Source: Haloactinospora alba (GTDB lineage: Bacteria; Actinomycetota; Actinomycetes; Streptosporangiales; Streptosporangiaceae). Taken from it: a stretch of DNA of 64,000 nucleotides. This document shows positions 52,406-62,553 of this stretch, one piece after another. A program made the translations under genes and the position numbers. A model generated the notes under the pieces. The model worked only from the letters and a program-made list of their open reading frames with translations, did not search any database and was not told the DNA's origin. How positions within the stretch are numbered: position 1 is the stretch's first letter; every line of letters begins with the position of its first letter. The DNA lies in the NCBI RefSeq assembly GCF_006717075.1, contig NZ_VFQC01000001.1, positions 1,287,501 through 1,351,500 of the forward strand, given 5' to 3'.

Positions 52406-53362
52406 ATGTTTGGCTCACCGACATCCAATGAGACAGGGCGCCCGGCCGAGACCCGGCCGCGTCACATTCCTGATCTGCTCTCCGCCGGCGAACCGACATT
52501 CTCCTTCGAATTCTTCCCGCCGAAGACTCCGGAAGGCGAGCAGAAGCTTTGGCGGTCCATCCGCGACATCGAGGCTCTGCAGCCCTCGTGGGTGTCCGTC
52601 ACGTACGGGGCCGGTGGCGGAACCCGAGACCGGACAGTGGAGATGACCGAGCAGCTGGCGACGGACACGACGCTGCTCCCGCTCGCGCACATGACCGCTG
52701 TCAACCATTCGGTGAGCGAGCTGCGCCACCTTATCGGCAGGTTCGCCAGTGCGGGTGTGAACAACATGCTCGCGCTGCGCGGGGATCCGCCAGGAGACCC
52801 GCTGGGCGAATGGGTGAAGCATCCCGAGGGACTGGAGTACGCCTCGGAGCTGGTCCGGTTGGTCAAGGAGAGCGGCGACTTCAGCGTCGGTGTGGCGGCC
52901 TTCCCGTTCAAGCACCCGCGCTCGGCCAGTGTCGACGAGGACACGGACTTCCTCGTACGCAAGTTCCAGGCCGGAGCCGACTACGCGGTCACGCAGATGT
53001 TCTTCGATGCCGAGGACTATCTGCGGTTGCGGGACCGGGTCGCTGCTAAGGGGGGAGGCGACACCCCGATCATTCCCGAGATCATGCCGGTGCTGCAGCA
53101 CTCCACGATCGAGAAGTCCGAGCAGCTGTCCGGCGCTCCGTTCCCCAAACACCTGGCCGAAGAGTTCGAGAGAGTGTCGGACGACCCGAAGGCAGTGCGT
53201 GAGCTGGGAATCGACCAGGCAACCCGGATGTGCGAGCGTCTCCTGGACGAAGGCGCACCCGGGATCCACTTCATCACGTTCAACCAGTCCACAGCCACCC
53301 GTGAGATCTATGAGCGGCTTTCCGGGAGCCGCGTTCCCGCAGCGGCAGGCGCGCGGACATGA
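52406..53362 (+). CDS. metF: Methylenetetrahydrofolate reductase
   Basis: The 318-residue FAD enzyme reduces 5,10-methylene-THF to 5-methyl-THF for methionine synthesis. Features are FSFEFFPPKTPEGEQ (catalytic Glu region), SVTYGAGGGTRDRT, NNMLALRGDPPGDP, GAAFPFKHP-like VGVAAFPFKHP and DYAVTQMFFDAEDYLRL. The ATG at 52406 lies 7 nt after TAGGGT and no SD is present, suggesting a leaderless message. It is syntenic with Rv2172c. Its 3' end overlaps the convergent GNAT gene by 83 bp. Confidence 0.95.
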   Translation: MFGSPTSNETGRPAETRPRHIPDLLSAGEPTFSFEFFPPKTPEGEQKLWRSIRDIEALQPSWVSVTYGAGGGTRDRTVEMTEQLATDTTLLPLAHMTAVNHSVSELRHLIGRFASAGVNNMLALRGDPPGDPLGEWVKHPEGLEYASELVRLVKESGDFSVGVAAFPFKHPRSASVDEDTDFLVRKFQAGADYAVTQMFFDAEDYLRLRDRVAAKGGGDTPIIPEIMPVLQHSTIEKSEQLSGAPFPKHLAEEFERVSDDPKAVRELGIDQATRMCERLLDEGAPGIHFITFNQSTATREIYERLSGSRVPAAAGART

Positions 53363-53891
53363 CGGTGAACGGTTGGTGCGGATTCCCGGGGAAGTAGAAC
53401 TCCCGGAGCACGTCAGTGAACCCGCACGAACGGTACAGCCGGTGCGCAGCGGTTGCTCCGCTGTGTGTCGACAGGGCGGCGGTGCGCTCGGAGCGCACCG
53501 CCGCCAGCCGTTCCAACAGGGACCGTCCGACACCGTGTCCCTGCCAGGAGGGGTGGACGTGTAGCTCGGCGAGTTCGAACGGGTTACTGAACCACTGGTG
53601 CTCCTCGGATGGAGCGCGGGTCAGGAGTTCCTGAAGGACGCTGTCGTGCCACCACTGGCCGCGTTGGCCGCGGAAACCGTAGGCGAACCCGGCAGCTGTC
53701 CCGTTGCCGGTGGAGACGGCGACAACCGCGTGGAAACGCGGGTACTGCGCGTGGTGCTCCATGATGGCCCGACGCCCGGCGGCGTGGTCCGCGGGAGGTG
53801 CCATCGCGTTCATGTAGATATCCACGAGCGCGGGCAACGCGCGGAGGAATGCCGGGGCGGCCAGGTAGCGTAGTTCCACGCCGGTGCTCAC
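53280..53891 (-). CDS. GNAT-family N-acetyltransferase
   Basis: A protein of about 203 residues has the GNAT acetyl-CoA site ELHVHPSWQGHGVGRSLLERLA (Q-GHG pyrophosphate loop) and the C-terminal LYRSCGFTDVLREF strand. The substrate is unknown. GTG 53891 is taken as the start (VSTGVELRYLAAPAF); TACTCT lies 7 nt upstream and no SD is seen, so it may be leaderless. The open frame continues to 53984, but that part does not align. The last 27 codons overlap the end of metF on the opposite strand, so the two genes share coding DNA. Confidence 0.85.
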   Translation of the reverse strand: MSTGVELRYLAAPAFLRALPALVDIYMNAMAPPADHAAGRRAIMEHHAQYPRFHAVVAVSTGNGTAAGFAYGFRGQRGQWWHDSVLQELLTRAPSEEHQWFSNPFELAELHVHPSWQGHGVGRSLLERLAAVRSERTAALSTHSGATAAHRLYRSCGFTDVLREFYFPGNPHQPFTVMSARLPLRERGSRKAAHRSHGWLWTG

Positions 53892-54135
53892 ACTGTCCAG
53901 AGTATCCGCAGCATCCGCCTCGGTGGCAGGGACGGGGCTCCACCGTGCCCGAACGCGTGCTCGACGCACGGGGAGCGGCGGCAACCGGGTGCCGCCTGGA
54001 CGGGCTGGGCTCGTGAGCGCGGAAGCGGGTGAGGGTCCCGTACTCCGTTACTGACGGGACCGCCGGTCTTCTCTGCGGTACGGAGGACGGCGGCCCCGCA
54101 CGCCGCTATTGCGCGGGGGCGCCGTCAGGGCCTCG

Positions 54136-54630
54136 TCAGAAGGCCTCCACTGCGCGGCGCGCTTCGGGGTCCAGAACGCCCCAGTTGATCAGCTCCTCGG
54201 TGAGCTCCCCTGGCGACCGGTCGTAGATCACGGCCAGCGACCTGAGGTCCTCCTGCCGGATGGAGAGCACCCGGCCGTTGTAGTCGCCGCGTTGGCTCTG
54301 GATCGTTGCCACGTAGCGAGCGAGAGGACCTGCTTTGTCCTGCGGAAGCTGCTGCATACGTTCCAGATCGATGACGAGCTTAGGGGTGGGGCCCAAGGGA
54401 GCGGGTGCGGAACCGCCCGGCAGCAGCTCGGACATGGGCACACCGTAAAAGTCGGCCAACTCGGAGAGTTTCTGTACGGTGACCGCCCGGTCGCCCCGTT
54501 CGTAGGAGCCGACGACGACGGCTTTCCAGCGCCCGTGGGACTTCTCCTCCACTCCATGCAGGGAGAGCCCCTGCTGAGTGCGGATGGCGCGCAGCCGCGC
54601 ACCTAGGGACTTGGCGTATTCCGTTGGCAT
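54136..54630 (-). CDS. bldD: Developmental master regulator BldD
   Basis: The 164-residue protein is nearly colinear with Streptomyces BldD. The XRE-type HTH is at residues about 8-66 (LGARLRAIRTQQGLSLHGVEEKS, KAVVVGSYERGDRAVTV). The c-di-GMP site fits the RGD-X8-RQDD pattern here as RGD-YNGRVLSI-RQED. BldD bound to tetrameric c-di-GMP represses sporulation genes. The ATG at 54630 has GGGGAG upstream. As in Streptomyces it is divergent from pyrR. Its presence implies a differentiating actinomycete. Confidence 0.95.
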   Translation of the reverse strand: MPTEYAKSLGARLRAIRTQQGLSLHGVEEKSHGRWKAVVVGSYERGDRAVTVQKLSELADFYGVPMSELLPGGSAPAPLGPTPKLVIDLERMQQLPQDKAGPLARYVATIQSQRGDYNGRVLSIRQEDLRSLAVIYDRSPGELTEELINWGVLDPEARRAVEAF

Positions 54631-54726
54631 CTTCTTGTCGCTCCCCGGCCGTGAGGTGGTTTGGTGTGGGCTTGTTCATCCGGGTGGTGCGGTTGTGCCG
54701 TTATCCCGGGAATCAGCAGAGCGCGG

Positions 54727-54780
54727 TTACGCAGTGGTGCTCACCGAACTCCCTCCACCCAGACTAGTTACGGACAGTGA
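54727..54780. promoter_or_regulatory. Candidate BldD operators upstream of bldD
   Basis: Two sites resemble the BldD box (TNAC-N5-GTNA). TTAC-GGACA-GTGA at 54768-54780 has both arms intact. TTAC-GCAGT-GGTG at 54727-54739 has the left arm and CAG core but an imperfect right arm. BldD represses its own gene in Streptomyces, which supports the reading. They lie 97-150 bp before the start codon. Confidence 0.4.
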
Positions 54781-54909
54781 CCATAAGACTGTCTGGGGGC
54801 CAGGTCAAGCTGTTGGGCGGAAACGGGTTCATTGTGTAACCAAACCGTGCGTAAGTGAAACTCCGCTGAAAATGGGGGTTATCCGGGCGATGTAGGAATC
54901 CCTTGCTAC

Positions 54910-54938
54910 CCACAAGCCCGTATTCGTCGGGCTTGTGG
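54910..54938. repeat. Perfect 11-bp hairpin between bldD and pyrR
   Basis: CCACAAGCCCG and CGGGCTTGTGG flank a 7-nt loop TATTCGT at 54910-54938. No T-run is adjacent beyond CATTTCG. It could isolate the two divergent units, act as an attenuator in the pyrR leader or be an operator. No function is assigned. Confidence 0.6.
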
Positions 54939-55128
54939 CATTTCGAGGCCCGTGTTCGGAGGAAGGGCGTCGCTCTCCCCACTTGCTTAGTGTCGGTTAT
55001 GTCAACGCATTTTACCGTGACGATGGTCACATTTTTTGTATGTTTCGTGCCGCTGTCTGGTGGGGTCCGTGGGCGGAAGTGCTGCCGAGGCGCTGGTAGC
55101 GTGATCAGTAATCGACGTCCTTTAACGG

Positions 55129-55146
55129 CCTGTTCAGCGAGACAGG
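55129..55146 (+). promoter_or_regulatory. PyrR-binding hairpin at the pyrR ribosome-binding site
   Basis: CCTGTT (55129-55134) and GACAGG (55141-55146) form a stem around the hexaloop CAGCGA, which fits the CNGNGA terminal loop recognised by PyrR. The SD GGAAGGAGG begins at the foot of the stem and the GTG start is at 55163. This matches the mycobacterial scheme in which PyrR with UMP represses translation of the pyr operon. Confidence 0.75.
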
Positions 55147-55162
55147 GAAGGAGGTCATCACT

Positions 55163-55798
55163 GTGTGTGCGCAAAAACGCGCTGAGAGTGATGCTCACAC
55201 GAATGCCGACGGGAGCCGGAACCAGGACAGGAGTCACGACGCACGTGCCGTCCTGGAAGGCCCCGAGATCCACCGTGCCCTGACACGGATAGCGCACGAG
55301 ATCCTGGAGCGGACCAAGGGCGGCGGCGACATCACGCTGCTCGGAATCCCGACCCGGGGCGTTCCGCTCGCGAAGCGGCTGGCCGAACGCATCCACCGGG
55401 TGGAGGAGCGCTCCGTTCCCTGGGGAGCGCTGGACATCACCATGTACCGCGACGATCTGCACCTGGCGCCGGCGCGTGCCGTGGGTCGCACCGAGATCCC
55501 CAGTGACGGAATCGACGGCAGTATCGTCGTCCTCGTCGACGACGTACTGTTCTCCGGCCGCAGCGTACGGGCAGCCCTGGACGCGCTGAACGACCTGGGG
55601 CGCCCCCGCGCGGTACAGCTGGCCACCCTCGTCGACCGCGGCCACCGCCAGCTGCCGATCCGGGCCGACTACGTCGGGAAGAACCTGCCCACCTCGCTGC
55701 GCGAGACGGTGACGGTCACACTCGAGGAGACCGACGGCGAGGACGCGGTCCTTCTCGGTCCCACCAGATCCCGTTCCAGCCAGGGAGAGGACCAGTAA
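55163..55798 (+). CDS. pyrR: Pyrimidine operon regulator PyrR
   Basis: The 211-residue PRTase-fold protein has the PRPP loop [21 protein letters not shown], the N-terminal [21 protein letters not shown] and [19 protein letters not shown]. It binds pyr mRNA in a UMP-dependent manner and can show weak uracil phosphoribosyltransferase activity. A C-terminal tail (about 15 residues) and 25 N-terminal residues are polar. The GTG at 55163 has AAGGAGG 8 nt upstream. The stop overlaps the pyrB start by one base (TAATG). It heads the pyrimidine operon, as in other actinobacteria, and is likely autoregulated through the hairpin at its SD. Confidence 0.95.
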   Translation: MCAQKRAESDAHTNADGSRNQDRSHDARAVLEGPEIHRALTRIAHEILERTKGGGDITLLGIPTRGVPLAKRLAERIHRVEERSVPWGALDITMYRDDLHLAPARAVGRTEIPSDGIDGSIVVLVDDVLFSGRSVRAALDALNDLGRPRAVQLATLVDRGHRQLPIRADYVGKNLPTSLRETVTVTLEETDGEDAVLLGPTRSRSSQGEDQ

Positions 55799-56724
55799 TG
55801 CGGCACCTGCTCTCCGCCGGAGACCTCTCCCGGGACGAGGCCAACCACGTTCTGGACACCGCGCAGGAACTCGCCCGGATCAGCGGGCGCTCAGTGAAGA
55901 AGTTCCCCACCCTGCGGGGGCGAACCGTAGTCAACCTCTTCTACGAGGACTCCACCCGTACCCGGACCTCCTTCGAGCTCGCGGCGAAACGCATGTCCGC
56001 GGACGTGATCAACTTCTCCGCCAAAGGCTCCAGCGTCGCGAAGGGCGAGAGCCTCAAGGACACCGCGCTCACCCTGCAGGCGATGGGGGCGGACGGCATC
56101 GCGATCCGGCACGGTGCTTCCGGCGCGGCACACCGCCTGTCCACGTGGGTCGACGGTGCCGTGCTCAACGCGGGGGACGGTACGCACGAGCACCCCACCC
56201 AGGCGCTGCTGGACGTTTTCACCATGCGGGAACGGATGGGAAGCCTGGAAGGGCTGCGCGTCACCATCGTCGGCGACGTGCTGCACAGCCGGGTGGCGCG
56301 TTCCAACGTGCTGCTGTTGCACACGCTCGGTGCCGAGGTGACGCTTGTCGCCCCGCCGACGCTGCTTCCCGTTTCGGTGGGTACATGGCCGTGCTCCGTC
56401 TCCTACGAGCTGGACGGGGTCCTGCCACACAGCGACGTGGTGATCATGCTTCGCGTCCAGGCCGAACGCATGCAGGACGCCTTCTTCCCGAGCGCACGGG
56501 AGTACATCCGCCGCTACGGCATGGACGGGGAGCGCGTCGCCAAACTCCACGACGACGCCATAGTGATGCACCCCGGTCCCATGGTGCGCGGGATGGAGGT
56601 AACGGCCGAGGTCGCCGACTCCCCCCGCTCAACCGTTACCGAGCAGGTCACCAACGGCGTCAGCGTACGGATGGCCGTTCTGTACCTCCTGCTCGGCGGC
56701 TCAGAGTCGGCTATCGGAAACTAG
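55798..56724 (+). CDS. pyrB: Aspartate carbamoyltransferase catalytic chain
   Basis: The 308-residue enzyme makes carbamoyl-aspartate. The carbamoyl-phosphate site is [19 protein letters not shown], with [18 protein letters not shown], the [14 protein letters not shown] block and [18 protein letters not shown] at the end. No regulatory chain (PyrI) is encoded nearby, as expected for this class. The ATG overlaps the pyrR stop by one base, and pyrC starts 14 bp after its end, so translation is coupled. Confidence 0.96.
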   Translation: MRHLLSAGDLSRDEANHVLDTAQELARISGRSVKKFPTLRGRTVVNLFYEDSTRTRTSFELAAKRMSADVINFSAKGSSVAKGESLKDTALTLQAMGADGIAIRHGASGAAHRLSTWVDGAVLNAGDGTHEHPTQALLDVFTMRERMGSLEGLRVTIVGDVLHSRVARSNVLLLHTLGAEVTLVAPPTLLPVSVGTWPCSVSYELDGVLPHSDVVIMLRVQAERMQDAFFPSAREYIRRYGMDGERVAKLHDDAIVMHPGPMVRGMEVTAEVADSPRSTVTEQVTNGVSVRMAVLYLLLGGSESAIGN

Positions 56725-56738
56725 CAGGGAAACATCCG

Positions 56739-58028
56739 TTGTCTGAGACATACCTGATCCGCGGCGTCCGGCCCGCCGGCGCCGCACCAACCGATGTCCT
56801 CGTGTCCGAGGGCACTGTCGTCGCGACGGGAACCGACCTCGAGTCCGCCGGAGCCACGGTTGTGGAGGCGGACGGCCTCATCGCCCTGCCCGGTCTCGTC
56901 GATCTGCACACCCATCTCCGCGAACCCGGACGCGAGGACGCGGAGACAGTGGCGAGCGGTTCCCGGGCCGCGGCCAAGGGCGGCTACGCGGCGGTTCACG
57001 CGATGGCCAACACGAACCCCGTGGCCGACACGGCCGGTGTCGTCGAACAGGTGTGGCGCCTCGGCCGGGACGCCGGCTACTGCGACGTCCAACCGGTCGG
57101 TGCTGTCACCCACGGCCTGGGGGGTAGCCACCTGGCCGAGCTGGGCGCGATGGCCGACTCCATGGCCACCGTCCGGATGTTCTCCGACGACGGGGTCTGC
57201 GTCTCCGACGCGTTGCTGATGCGCCGCGCGCTGGAGTACGTCAAGGCCTTCGACGGAGTGGTGGCACAACACGCCCAGGAACCCCGGCTGACCGAGAACG
57301 CGCAGATGAACGAGGGCGTCGTCTCCGACCAGCTCGGTCTGGCCGGGTGGCCGGCTGTGGCGGAGGAGGCCATCATCGCCCGCGACTGTCTGCTCACCGA
57401 GCACGTGGACTCACGGCTGCACGTGTGCCACGTTTCCACCAAGGGAGCGGTGCAGATCATCCGCTGGGCCAAGAGCCGCGGGTGCAACGTGACGGCGGAG
57501 GTGACACCGCACCACCTCCTCCTCACCGACGAGCTCGCCCACAGTTACGATCCCAGTTACAAGGTGAACCCGCCGCTGCGCACCGAAGACGACGTGCGGG
57601 CGCTGCGCGAGGGGCTGGCTGACGGGACGATCGACTGCGTGGCCACCGACCACGCCCCGCACCCCACGGAAGCGAAGGAAACCGAGTGGGCCACTGCCGC
57701 GATGGGAATGCTCGGTTTGGAGACGGCGCTGCCGGTGGTGCAACGCACCATGGTCGACACCGGCCTCCTCGACTGGGCCGGGGTGGCGGAACGGATGTCG
57801 AGGATTCCGGCCCGTATCGGCCGACTCGCCGGACACGGCCGTCCGATCGCCGCCGGGGAACCCGCCACCTTCACGCTGTACGACCCACAGGCGGGCGGGG
57901 AGGTAAGCCCCGACGCCCTGGTTTCCAAAAGCCGTAACACCCCCTACCGGGGTATGCGCATGTCCGGACGGGTGGTCGCCACGTTCCTGCGTGGCGTTCC
58001 CACGGTCCTCGAGGGAGAGATCCAGTGA
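56739..58028 (+). CDS. pyrC: Dihydroorotase
   Basis: The 429-residue amidohydrolase of the type I family cyclises carbamoyl-aspartate. Metal ligands are H57 and H59 in [13 protein letters not shown]; later blocks are [56 protein letters not shown] and [13 protein letters not shown] (catalytic Asp). The start is TTG 56739 ([10 protein letters not shown]), with AGGGA about 10 nt upstream. The stop overlaps the carA start by 4 nt (GTGA). Confidence 0.94.
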   Translation: MSETYLIRGVRPAGAAPTDVLVSEGTVVATGTDLESAGATVVEADGLIALPGLVDLHTHLREPGREDAETVASGSRAAAKGGYAAVHAMANTNPVADTAGVVEQVWRLGRDAGYCDVQPVGAVTHGLGGSHLAELGAMADSMATVRMFSDDGVCVSDALLMRRALEYVKAFDGVVAQHAQEPRLTENAQMNEGVVSDQLGLAGWPAVAEEAIIARDCLLTEHVDSRLHVCHVSTKGAVQIIRWAKSRGCNVTAEVTPHHLLLTDELAHSYDPSYKVNPPLRTEDDVRALREGLADGTIDCVATDHAPHPTEAKETEWATAAMGMLGLETALPVVQRTMVDTGLLDWAGVAERMSRIPARIGRLAGHGRPIAAGEPATFTLYDPQAGGEVSPDALVSKSRNTPYRGMRMSGRVVATFLRGVPTVLEGEIQ

Positions 58029-59182
58029 GTCCACACACATCCGATTCCAGCGTCCCCGCTGTTCTCGTGCTGGAGGACGGCCGCGCGTTCCACGGGACCT
58101 CGTTCGGCGCCCGGGGTGAGACGTTCGGCGAGATCGTGTTCAACACCGGGATGACCGGGTACCAGGAAACGCTCACGGACCCCTCGTACCATCGCCAGAT
58201 CGTCACGATGACCGCCCCGCACATCGGAAACACGGGGGTCAACGACGACGATCCGGAATCCGGTCGGATCTGGGTGTCCGGGTACGTCGTCCGCGAACCC
58301 TCGCGCACCTCCTCCAACTGGCGCGCCGAGCGCACCCTGGAGGCGGAACTGCAGCGTCAGGGGGTTGTCGGCATCGCGATTCCGGGGACCCGAGCGCTGA
58401 CCCGGCACATACGCGACCACGGCGCCATGCGTGCCGCCATCAGCACCACCGAGACCGACACCAGCGTCCTGCACGAACGCGTGCTCGCCAGTCCGGAGAT
58501 GTCGGGAGCGGAGCTCGCCAACGAGGTGAGTACGGAGAGTCCCTACACTGTTCATCCGCCCTCCGGCGTGGCCACCCGCTTCCGGGTCGCCGCTGTTGAC
58601 CTGGGTATCAAGGCGATGACGCCGCAGCGGCTGGCGGAGCGGGGGTGTGAGGTGACCGTACTGCCGGCCAGCTCCACCGCCGAGGACATCCTCGCGGTCA
58701 ACGCGGACGGGGTGTTCTTCAGCAACGGGCCGGGAGACCCCGCTACCGCTGACAGGGACGTCGCCGCGATGCGCGCCGTCCTGGACGCCGGGACGCCGAT
58801 GTTCGGCATCTGCTTCGGCAACCAGATCCTGGGCCGCGCCCTCGGTCTGGGAACCTACAAGCTCCGGTTCGGCCACCGCGGCGTGAACCAACCGGTCCGT
58901 GAGGTGCACAGCGGTCGGGTCCACATCACGAGCCACAACCACGGCTTCGCTGTCGACGCCCCGGTCGACGGCCCCTTCGACACGCCCTACGGGCGTGCCG
59001 AGGTCAGCCACATCGACCTCAACGACAATGTCGTCGAAGGGCTCCGACTCCTGGACCGCCCCGCTTTCAGCGTCCAGTACCACCCTGAGGCCGCGGCCGG
59101 ACCGCACGATGCCGCCGCCCTGTTCGACGCGTTCTGCGACCTGATGGCCGAGCACGCCGCATCCCCAGCACCGCCTGCCTGA
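58025..59182 (+). CDS. carA: Carbamoyl-phosphate synthase small chain
   Basis: The 385-residue glutaminase subunit delivers ammonia to CarB. The N-terminal domain has [21 protein letters not shown] and [17 protein letters not shown]. The class I amidotransferase triad is Cys in [16 protein letters not shown], and His/Glu in [14 protein letters not shown]. The GTG at 58025 overlaps the pyrC stop. Carbamoyl phosphate made here also feeds arginine synthesis. It lies 27 bp before carB. Confidence 0.96.
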   Translation: MSPHTSDSSVPAVLVLEDGRAFHGTSFGARGETFGEIVFNTGMTGYQETLTDPSYHRQIVTMTAPHIGNTGVNDDDPESGRIWVSGYVVREPSRTSSNWRAERTLEAELQRQGVVGIAIPGTRALTRHIRDHGAMRAAISTTETDTSVLHERVLASPEMSGAELANEVSTESPYTVHPPSGVATRFRVAAVDLGIKAMTPQRLAERGCEVTVLPASSTAEDILAVNADGVFFSNGPGDPATADRDVAAMRAVLDAGTPMFGICFGNQILGRALGLGTYKLRFGHRGVNQPVREVHSGRVHITSHNHGFAVDAPVDGPFDTPYGRAEVSHIDLNDNVVEGLRLLDRPAFSVQYHPEAAAGPHDAAALFDAFCDLMAEHAASPAPPA

Positions 59183-59209
59183 ACGTCCTGCTGAAACGTA
59201 GAGGAAGAA

Positions 59210-62200
59210 ATGCCACGCCGTAGCGACCTTTCGTCTGTCCTCGTGATCGGCTCCGGGCCGATCGTCATCGGTCAGGCGTGCGAGTTCGACTATTCGGGAA
59301 CGCAAGCCTGCCGGGTCCTCAAGTCCGAGGGGCTGCGCGTCATCCTGGTCAACTCCAACCCGGCCACGATCATGACCGATCCGGAGTTCGCCGACGCCAC
59401 CTACGTCGAGCCGATCACCCCGGAGATGGTCGAGAGGATCATCGCCAAGGAGCGCCCGGACGCGCTGCTGCCCACCCTGGGCGGCCAGACGGCGCTGAAC
59501 ACCGCCGTCTCGCTGCACGACACCGGGGTGCTGTCGAAGTACGACGTCGAACTGATCGGCGCCAACATCGACGCGATCCAGTCCGGGGAGGACCGGGAGA
59601 CGTTCAAGACCATCGTGGAGCGCATCGGCGGTGAGTCCGCCCGGTCGCGTATCTCCCACACCCTGGAGGAATGCCTGGAGGCCGCTGACGACCTGGGTTA
59701 CCCGGTCGTCGTGCGGCCCTCGTTCACCATGGGCGGTGCCGGTTCCGGCCTCGCCCACAACGAGGACGAACTGCGCCGCATCGCCGGCCAGGGGCTCGAG
59801 CTCTCCCCGACCACCGAAGTGCTCATGGAAGAGTCCATCCTCGGGTGGAAAGAGTACGAGCTGGAGCTCATGCGCGACGCGAACGACAACGTCGTGGTCG
59901 TCTGCTCCATCGAGAACGTCGACCCGATCGGCGTGCACACCGGTGACTCCATCACGGTCGCGCCGTCCATGACCCTGACCGACCGTGAGTACCAGCGGAT
60001 GCGCGACATCGGTATCGCGGTGATCCGCGAGGTGGGAGTGGACACCGGGGGCTGTAACATTCAGTTCTCCGTGCACCCCCGCACCGGTCGGATCGTCGTC
60101 ATCGAGATGAACCCCCGGGTGTCGCGCTCCTCGGCCCTCGCGTCCAAAGCCACCGGTTTCCCGATCGCCAAGATCGCGGCGAAGCTCGCGGTCGGCTACA
60201 CGCTGGACGAGATTCCCAACGACATCACCGCCGAGACCCCGGCCAGCTTCGAGCCGAGCCTGGACTACGTCGTGGTCAAGGTGCCGCGCTTCGCCTTCGA
60301 GAAGTTCCCCGGTGCCGATCCGAAGCTCACCACGACGATGAAGTCGGTGGGTGAGGCGATGGCGATCGGGCGGTCCTTCCCCGAGGCGCTGCAGAAGGCG
60401 ATGCGTTCCGTGGAGAAGCCCGGGATCGGGCTGACCTGGGAAGGACCCGCTGGGGGAGAGTCCGAGAAGCGGGAGCTGCTGGAAGCCGTACGCACCCCGA
60501 CCGAGCACCGGCCGCGCCAGCTCCAGCAGGCGCTGAGAGCCGGAGCGACAGTGGAGGAGCTGTACGAGTCCACCGGAATCGACCCCTGGTTCCTGGACCA
60601 GATGGCGCTGCTGGAGGAGCAGGCCCGGGAGATCGCGGCCGCTGGCAGGCTGGAGAGCGGACCGCTGTGCTCGGCCAAACGGCTGGGGTTCAGCGACGCG
60701 CAGCTCGGCGAGATCACCGGCAAGTCCGAGGAGGTGGTCCGGGAGCTCCGCTACGCGTTGGGGATCCACCCGGTCTACCTCACCGTCGACACGTGCGCCG
60801 CGGAGTTCGCGGCGCGTACCCCCTACCTGTACTCCAGTTACGACGAGGAGACCGAGGTCCCGGCAAGTAGCCGCCCCAAGGTGGTGATCCTGGGCTCCGG
60901 ACCCAACCGGATCGGGCAGGGCGTGGAGTTCGACTACAGCTGTGTACACGCCTCCTTCGCCCTCTCACAGGCCGGGTACGAGACCGTCATGGTCAACTGC
61001 AACCCGGAGACGGTCTCCACCGACTACGACACCAGCGACCGGCTGTACTTCGAACCGCTCACCCTGGAGGACGTCCTGGAGGTGGTGCGCGCCGAGCGTG
61101 CCACCGGCGAGGTCGTGGGCGTGATCGTGCAGCTCGGCGGGCAGACGCCATTGGGCTTGGCCCGTGAGCTGACAGCCGCCGGTGTTCCCATCGTCGGTAC
61201 CACTCCCGAGGCGATCGACCTCGCCGAGGACCGCGGGGAGTTCGGCAAGGTGCTGGCCGACGCCGGCCTTCCCGCTCCCAGGTACGGCACCGCCCACTCG
61301 TTCGAGGGGGCAAAGCAGGTCGCTGGGGACATCGGTTACCCCGTCATGGTCCGTCCCTCCTACGTACTGGGCGGACGCGGTATGGAGATCGTGTACAACG
61401 AGAACATGCTGCGTGACTACATCGGCCGTAACGCCGAGGTCAGTCCCGAGTACCCGGTGTTCATCGACCGGTTCCTGGACGACGCGGTCGAGATCGACGT
61501 CGACGCGCTCTACGACGGCCACGAGCTGTACCTCGGGGGCATCATGGAGCACATCGAGGAGGCGGGCATCCACTCCGGCGACTCCGGGTGCGCGCTGCCG
61601 GCCGTGACCCTGGGGAACGAGGACTACGAACGGATCCGCTACTCCACGGAGGCCATCGCGCGCGGTACGGGGGTGCGTGGTCTCCTCAACGTGCAGTACG
61701 CGTTGGCGTCCGGTGTGCTGTACGTGCTGGAGGCCAACCCGCGTGCCTCCCGTACCGTCCCGTTCGTGTCGAAGGCGACGGCGGCCTCCCTGTCGAAGGC
61801 GGCAGCCCGGATCATGCTCGGCTCCACCATCGCGGAGGTGCGCTCCGAGGGGATCCTGCCGGCGGAGGGCGACGGGGGAACGCTGCCGATGGACGCCCCG
61901 GTCGCGGTCAAGGAAGCGGTGCTGCCGTTCAACCGGTTCATGAACAAGCAGGGCGAGAGCGTGGACACCGTGCTCAGCCCGGAGATGCGTTCCACCGGTG
62001 AGGTGATGGGGCTGGACGCCAACTTCGGTCCGGCCTACGCCAAGTCCCAGTTGGCGGCCTCCGGTCCGCTGCCGACATCCGGATCGGTGTTTGTCTCGGT
62101 GGCGAACCGGGACAAACGCAGCATGATCTTTCCCCTCAAGCGTCTCGCCGACCTCGGGTTCGAGATCCTGGCGACGGAGGGGACCGCATGGGTGCTCCGG

Positions 62201-62515
62201 CGGAACGGGGTGAACGCCCGGGTGGTGCGCAAGCACAGTGCGGGCACCGGTCCGGATGGCGAACCGACTATCGTGCAACGTATCCACGATGGTGGGGTGG
62301 ACCTCATCGTCAACACTCCGTTCGGCAGCGCTGGACAGTCCGGGCCGCGGTTGGATGGCTACGAGATCCGTACCGCCGCGATCATGCGCGGAGTGCCGAG
62401 CGTAACCACTGTCCAGGGACTGGCGGCAGCGGTGCAGGGGATCGAGGCACTGGTACGCGACGAGCTCGGTGTGCGTTCCCTCCAGCAGCACGCTGACGCG
62501 TTGCGCGCACGGTGA
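59210..62515 (+). CDS. carB: Carbamoyl-phosphate synthase large chain
   Basis: The 1,101-residue enzyme has two ATP-grasp synthetase halves (N-half [20 protein letters not shown] ... [16 protein letters not shown]-half [20 protein letters not shown] ... [14 protein letters not shown]), an oligomerisation segment between them, and a C-terminal MGS-like allosteric domain ([33 protein letters not shown]) that binds UMP/ornithine in other bacteria. Length and motif order are standard. The ATG at 59210 has GAGGAA upstream. It is the fifth gene of the pyr operon and is followed 38 bp later by pyrK. Confidence 0.97.
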   Translation: MPRRSDLSSVLVIGSGPIVIGQACEFDYSGTQACRVLKSEGLRVILVNSNPATIMTDPEFADATYVEPITPEMVERIIAKERPDALLPTLGGQTALNTAVSLHDTGVLSKYDVELIGANIDAIQSGEDRETFKTIVERIGGESARSRISHTLEECLEAADDLGYPVVVRPSFTMGGAGSGLAHNEDELRRIAGQGLELSPTTEVLMEESILGWKEYELELMRDANDNVVVVCSIENVDPIGVHTGDSITVAPSMTLTDREYQRMRDIGIAVIREVGVDTGGCNIQFSVHPRTGRIVVIEMNPRVSRSSALASKATGFPIAKIAAKLAVGYTLDEIPNDITAETPASFEPSLDYVVVKVPRFAFEKFPGADPKLTTTMKSVGEAMAIGRSFPEALQKAMRSVEKPGIGLTWEGPAGGESEKRELLEAVRTPTEHRPRQLQQALRAGATVEELYESTGIDPWFLDQMALLEEQAREIAAAGRLESGPLCSAKRLGFSDAQLGEITGKSEEVVRELRYALGIHPVYLTVDTCAAEFAARTPYLYSSYDEETEVPASSRPKVVILGSGPNRIGQGVEFDYSCVHASFALSQAGYETVMVNCNPETVSTDYDTSDRLYFEPLTLEDVLEVVRAERATGEVVGVIVQLGGQTPLGLARELTAAGVPIVGTTPEAIDLAEDRGEFGKVLADAGLPAPRYGTAHSFEGAKQVAGDIGYPVMVRPSYVLGGRGMEIVYNENMLRDYIGRNAEVSPEYPVFIDRFLDDAVEIDVDALYDGHELYLGGIMEHIEEAGIHSGDSGCALPAVTLGNEDYERIRYSTEAIARGTGVRGLLNVQYALASGVLYVLEANPRASRTVPFVSKATAASLSKAAARIMLGSTIAEVRSEGILPAEGDGGTLPMDAPVAVKEAVLPFNRFMNKQGESVDTVLSPEMRSTGEVMGLDANFGPAYAKSQLAASGPLPTSGSVFVSVANRDKRSMIFPLKRLADLGFEILATEGTAWVLRRNGVNARVVRKHSAGTGPDGEPTIVQRIHDGGVDLIVNTPFGSAGQSGPRLDGYEIRTAAIMRGVPSVTTVQGLAAAVQGIEALVRDELGVRSLQQHADALRAR

Positions 62516-62553
62516 GAAGGCACGAACCCGTGGTCGTGGGAGGGCGGTGACCC

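Noticed and set aside
55017-55030. GTGAC-GATG-GTCAC inverted repeat in the pyrR leader as a BldD box or terminator
   Set aside because: The 4-nt spacer does not fit TNAC-N5-GTNA, and the 5-bp stem is too weak for a terminator although T-rich sequence follows.
57944-60949. Open frame of 1,001 codons on the minus strand
   Set aside because: It is antisense to the end of pyrC, carA and the first half of carB; composition is shadow-like and there are no domains.
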